From assembly GCA_963667005.1 (NCBI GenBank), contig OY762937.1, positions 2,914,001 to 2,978,000 on the forward strand: a DNA stretch of 64,000 nucleotides, read 5' to 3'. This document shows positions 61,020 through 64,000 of the stretch, in pieces. The translations under genes and the position numbers were made by a program. A model generated the notes under the pieces. The model saw nothing but the letters and a program-made list of their open reading frames with translations. It had not been told where the DNA came from and ran no database searches. This stretch comes from G963662605 sp963667005 (lineage in GTDB: Bacteria > Bacteroidota > Ignavibacteria > Ignavibacteriales > Ignavibacteriaceae). Position 1 is the stretch's first letter, and each line of letters begins with the position of its first letter.

Positions 61020-61294
61020 TTATCATCCAATTCTATCATTTCGTCAATAACTTCACGTGTTTTCGGCGTCAGATACATCTGATCAATGCCGAGTTCCTTC
61101 AAAGCCGTCGCCAATATAATGGCTTTACGCTGTGTATTAGCCATTTTATTTATAACAATAACCCGGGTATCCTTCAAAATGCAATACCCGCCCTTGAAAT
61201 CTCCTTTTTCAAAGCGAACCGATGCGCCAAGCTGAACGACAAGTGCTTTCAGCTCTTCAATAATACCTTCAAACTCTTTTTCTTTAATCTTCAT
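61016..61294 (-). CDS. conserved hypothetical protein, 92 residues
   Basis: I do not recognise a named family. The sequence is amphipathic alpha/beta: EKEFEGIIEELKALVVQLGA, then FEKGDFKGGYCILKDTRVIVI, NKMANTQRKAIILATALKEL and a helical acidic end. The FKGGYC..VIVINK segment looks conserved rather than random. It is flanked by ATGA overlap with aroQ and one-base overlap with the membrane gene, so it is a real gene in that operon. Function unknown. Confidence 0.7.
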   Translation of the reverse strand: MKIKEKEFEGIIEELKALVVQLGASVRFEKGDFKGGYCILKDTRVIVINKMANTQRKAIILATALKELGIDQMYLTPKTREVIDEMIELDDK

Positions 61295-61812
61295 TAGGCT
61301 TTTTTCCTGAAAGGTCTGAACAAGAATAAGTACGCAACTGCCAGGAATGAGAATATCTCAATTATCGGAAAACTTCCAAGCTTTGAAAAACGGTCAATTA
61401 TCAGCTGAAGATAGAACTGCGCATTAGCTGATCCCCAGAAAGCGGTATCAACAAATGGCTTATCATACTTAAAGATAAGAAACATTTCAAACGGAGCTGT
61501 GGTAAGAATCAATATCGTTGATATAAATAACCAACCGTTCATCTTCATTTTCAGCTTTGATGTAAAAAGGAATAGTAAATAAAAAACTATCAGCGAGAAA
61601 TAGCTGATAACGGAGATTGCAATAGCCGGCGCCAGGGTCAATACTATTGAGTCAAAGTTGGATTTCAGTACGATATCCTTTAACTCAAAGTGTGTACCGT
61701 GAAATAATTGCAGCGATAACGTCATTCGTGTAATATAGCTGCCGAACCACATGGCAAATGCGACCATAGTAAGAAATAGAAAAAATTTTGCTAATTTTGA
61801 GAGATCTTCCAT
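61294..61812 (-). CDS. hypothetical four-helix membrane protein
   Basis: The 172 residues carry about four transmembrane segments (LAKFFLFLTMVAFAMWFGSY, TLAPAIAISVISYFSLIVFY, WLFISTILILTTAPFEMFLI and IIEIFSFLAVAYLFLF), with short basic cytoplasmic ends. No motif identifies a function. It heads the small operon leading to aroQ and is divergent from ppx across 41 bases, which must contain both promoters. Confidence 0.65.
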   Translation of the reverse strand: MEDLSKLAKFFLFLTMVAFAMWFGSYITRMTLSLQLFHGTHFELKDIVLKSNFDSIVLTLAPAIAISVISYFSLIVFYLLFLFTSKLKMKMNGWLFISTILILTTAPFEMFLIFKYDKPFVDTAFWGSANAQFYLQLIIDRFSKLGSFPIIEIFSFLAVAYLFLFRPFRKKA

Positions 61813-61853
61813 AACATCCGTTGTTTTTTTGCGTACAAAAATAACAAAAAATT

Positions 61854-62789
61854 ATGAATATAGCATCTATAGATATTGGTACAAACACAGTTCTCATGTA
61901 TATCGCTCAAGTTGATTCTGATAATCAGCGCCTTAACACCTTATGCAACCACCACGAGATACCCAGGCTCGGCAAGGGACTCGCTCAGGCCGGTGTGATT
62001 TCAGAAGAGAAAGAACAAGCACTCATTACGGTTTTGAAACGTTATGCAGTTGAAATACTTAGATATAACTGTGATATTGTTTTAGCTCATTCCACCTATC
62101 CCCTTCGTACTGCACGAAATAGCGAAAAGGTGATTTCAGACGTCTTTAAAGAAACTGGCATAAAGATAACCGTCATTGACGGTGCAACTGAGGCGCGGTT
62201 TTCATTTCTGGGTGCTACCTCAAGTGTAGCACATGAAAGTCTATGCGTAATAGACATAGGCGGCGGCAGCACAGAATTAAGTACAGGCAGGAATAATGAA
62301 GTAACATACAGAAAGAGTGTTCCCATCGGTGCGGTCAACCTGACGGAGCAATTCTTTCATTCTTTTCCTCCAAGAAAAACCATGTTCAGAGAATTGAACT
62401 CCTATATTGAAAAAACACTCGAGGAAAATTACCGGATTGAATCTAAAATATCCAGAGGCATCGCCATAGCCGGAACACCAACGACGTTGGCTGCGATGAA
62501 ATTCGGATTGCAAGATTTTGAGGAAGAAAAAATCAATGGATGCATCCTGACGGCATTCGAGCTAAAGATTTTTATCAGTGAATTGTCCCTTCTTACACCA
62601 AAGGAAATTCTCGTCAAGTATGGGAATGTGGTAAAAGGAAGAGAGGATGTCCTTTTAACGGGCACCCTCATCCTCTCAAAGATATTGGAATTTCTTAATC
62701 TGGAATCTGTTACCGTCAGTTCGCATGGTTTGCGGCACGGAGCGGTAATAGACTACCTCTTTAAGACTTCTGGTAAGTATTTTGTATAA
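61854..62789 (+). CDS. ppx: Ppx/GppA family phosphatase (exopolyphosphatase or pppGpp phosphatase)
   Basis: The 311-residue protein has the ASKHA nucleotide-binding fold: SIDIGTNTVLMYIAQ (phosphate 1), VIDIGGGSTELSTG (phosphate 2) and SHGLRHGAVIDYL at the C-terminus. The short length fits the two-domain form lacking the HD domain of E. coli Ppx. It hydrolyses polyphosphate or pppGpp. Its 3' end overlaps the convergent nadB by 29 bases. Confidence 0.9.
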   Translation: MNIASIDIGTNTVLMYIAQVDSDNQRLNTLCNHHEIPRLGKGLAQAGVISEEKEQALITVLKRYAVEILRYNCDIVLAHSTYPLRTARNSEKVISDVFKETGIKITVIDGATEARFSFLGATSSVAHESLCVIDIGGGSTELSTGRNNEVTYRKSVPIGAVNLTEQFFHSFPPRKTMFRELNSYIEKTLEENYRIESKISRGIAIAGTPTTLAAMKFGLQDFEEEKINGCILTAFELKIFISELSLLTPKEILVKYGNVVKGREDVLLTGTLILSKILEFLNLESVTVSSHGLRHGAVIDYLFKTSGKYFV

Positions 62790-64000
62790 CAGAATCCTGT
62801 GCCGGCTCTATTTGGGGAGAATTCAAATAGTCTAGGCTATAATGCAAACCACGGTTTTCCTTACGCATGAGACCGGATTTTACGATCAAATGTGCGCAGG
62901 TGATCAGATTCCGTAATTCAATGAGGTTTCCAAATACTTTCGTCTTTTTATAAAAGTCTTCGACTTCTTCATACAGATTATGAATTCTGCGGGCGGCAAA
63001 TTCCAACCGGAGATTCGAGCGCACGATTCCTACATAATCACCCATCAACTGTTTCAATTCCACAATGCTGTGAGAGATAAGAACTTTTTCGTCCGCGCTC
63101 AAAGTATCACTATCATCCCAATCCGGAATATCCGGAACAGTAACAGTGGCATCTTTCAAAAACTTCCTGATACCCAAAGCTGCACGTCCTGAGAATACTA
63201 ATGCTTCGAGAAGTGAGTTGCTAGCCAGCCGGTTTGCTCCATGAATTCCGGTCATCGAGGATTCACCGGATGCGTACAACCCGGTAAGTGACGTGCTCCC
63301 GTACTCATCTATAATGATGCCGCCGCATGCATAATGGGCTGCCGGAACAACAGGAATCATATCTTTTGAGATATCTATACCGACTGACATACACTTAGCC
63401 CAGATGTTCGGAAATTTATCCTTGATTTCACTTGCAGGTTTGTGCGTAACATCTAGATATACAAAGTCTTCACCCCGTTTTTTTAATTCCGAATCTATTG
63501 CTCTTGCCACAATGTCTCTTGGTGCTAATTCCAACCTGGAATCATACTTTTCTATAAATCTGACGCCATCCTGAGTCCTCAAAATACCACCAAATCCCCT
63601 TACTGCTTCAGAGATAAGGAAGTCCTGCTCCCCGAGTGGCGATGATGATTTCTGATAGAGTGACGTTGGATGGAACTGGATAAACTCCATATTAGCCAGC
63701 TTTGCTCCCGCCCTGTAAGCCATAGCGTATCCGTCGCCGGTGGCAATCTGTGGATTAGTGGTATGAGAGTAAACCTGCCCTAAACCACCCGAGGCAATGA
63801 TGGTTGCTTTTGCCGTAATCTTGCAGATCTTATTGTCCGTTGTGTCCAGAACATATGCACCCCAGCAATGACGGCTGTCAATCGGCTGATCTTTTAATTT
63901 CTTGATATTGTGCTCGGTCAGAAGGTCAATCGCGAGGTGATTTTCAAGAACTTTGACATTGGGCAGCTTATTGATATGGTCAACCAAAGCCCTTTCTACC
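62761..64000 (-). CDS. nadB: L-aspartate oxidase, C-terminal part, 5' truncated
   Basis: The frame continues to the window edge, leaving about 413 C-terminal residues. NadB oxidises aspartate to iminoaspartate for NAD synthesis with FAD. Visible motifs are the FAD-domain segments ASGGLGQVYSHTTNPQIATG, MEFIQFHPTSLY, ISEAVRGFGG and HYACGGIIIDEYGSTSLTGLYASGE, followed by GANRLASNSLLEALVFSG and the helical C-domain. This order separates it from fumarate reductase/succinate dehydrogenase, although the fold is shared. The N-terminal Rossmann segment is outside the window. Confidence 0.93.
   Translation of the reverse strand, partial: VERALVDHINKLPNVKVLENHLAIDLLTEHNIKKLKDQPIDSRHCWGAYVLDTTDNKICKITAKATIIASGGLGQVYSHTTNPQIATGDGYAMAYRAGAKLANMEFIQFHPTSLYQKSSSPLGEQDFLISEAVRGFGGILRTQDGVRFIEKYDSRLELAPRDIVARAIDSELKKRGEDFVYLDVTHKPASEIKDKFPNIWAKCMSVGIDISKDMIPVVPAAHYACGGIIIDEYGSTSLTGLYASGESSMTGIHGANRLASNSLLEALVFSGRAALGIRKFLKDATVTVPDIPDWDDSDTLSADEKVLISHSIVELKQLMGDYVGIVRSNLRLEFAARRIHNLYEEVEDFYKKTKVFGNLIELRNLITCAHLIVKSGLMRKENRGLHYSLDYLNSPQIEPAQDSVIQNTYQKS

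Noticed and set aside
1..64000. CRISPR array, insertion sequence, prophage or replication origin
   Set aside because: I saw no regularly spaced direct repeats, no transposase or phage structural gene and no DnaA-box cluster.

Overview
The window reads as chromosomal DNA of a free-living Gram-negative bacterium of the Bacteroidota/Chlorobiota/Ignavibacteriota (FCB) group, most probably Ignavibacteria-like. That placement is inference. It rests on a type IX secretion-like C-terminal sorting domain on a giant subtilase, a DUF2795 protein, a YbeY with Asp in place of the third His, HPr kinase with no visible PTS genes, serine palmitoyltransferase, an Nfn transhydrogenase pair, moderate-to-low GC and frequent TTG starts. 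Coding density is very high. There is no prophage, insertion sequence or CRISPR array. Nearly everything is core metabolism, information processing and envelope biogenesis, mostly on the minus strand.

Layout. 1-3211 (+): end of glycine decarboxylase, a CoA-binding protein, a one-POTRA Omp85 protein and rsmE. 3204-8794 (-): purine/pyrimidine salvage (punA, cdd), then a methyltransferase, a glycosyltransferase, a GNAT-fold acyltransferase and a serine palmitoyltransferase. 8894-11859: an extended SDR, a small haem-binding lipoprotein (on the minus strand), a small membrane protein and a diacylglycerol-kinase-family lipid kinase. The 4.5-11.9 kb stretch looks like a ceramide/sphingolipid locus. 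11944-23185 (-): holB, DUF2795, an M23 peptidase, hprK-hpf-xer-topA-ybeY, gamma-carbonic anhydrase, DUF3108, a CtpA protease and a GT2. 23232-29887 (-): lysS, dacB, rluB, scpB, scpA, trpS and an HNH nuclease. 30034-34233 (-): acpS, an MCE protein, CorC-like, ssb and a sigma/anti-sigma pair.

34253-42402 (-): a 1288-residue cytosolic GH13 enzyme with a lysine-rich tail, the NfnAB pair, a cysteine-rich PAS histidine kinase and an atypical SDR. 42563-48608 (-): the yicC-gmk-rpoZ-coaBC-udg-dnaB-DUF1460 run. 48609-50150: two non-coding stretches with palindromic MITE-like repeats around an inositol monophosphatase. 50151-54072 (+): a sugar MFS transporter and a secreted GH13 enzyme (maltodextrin use). 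54132-59883 (-): S8 subtilase-pgsA-ftsY, translationally coupled. 59962-62789: a tRNA-Pro one base after a merR gene, aroQ, two unknown genes and ppx. The window ends inside nadB.

I found no clearly new defence or mobile system. The most interesting points are the probable bacterial ceramide pathway with its likely tailoring genes, the GH13 enzyme with a histone-H1-like tail and altered active-site motif, the palindromic repeats, and the merR/tRNA-Pro arrangement.
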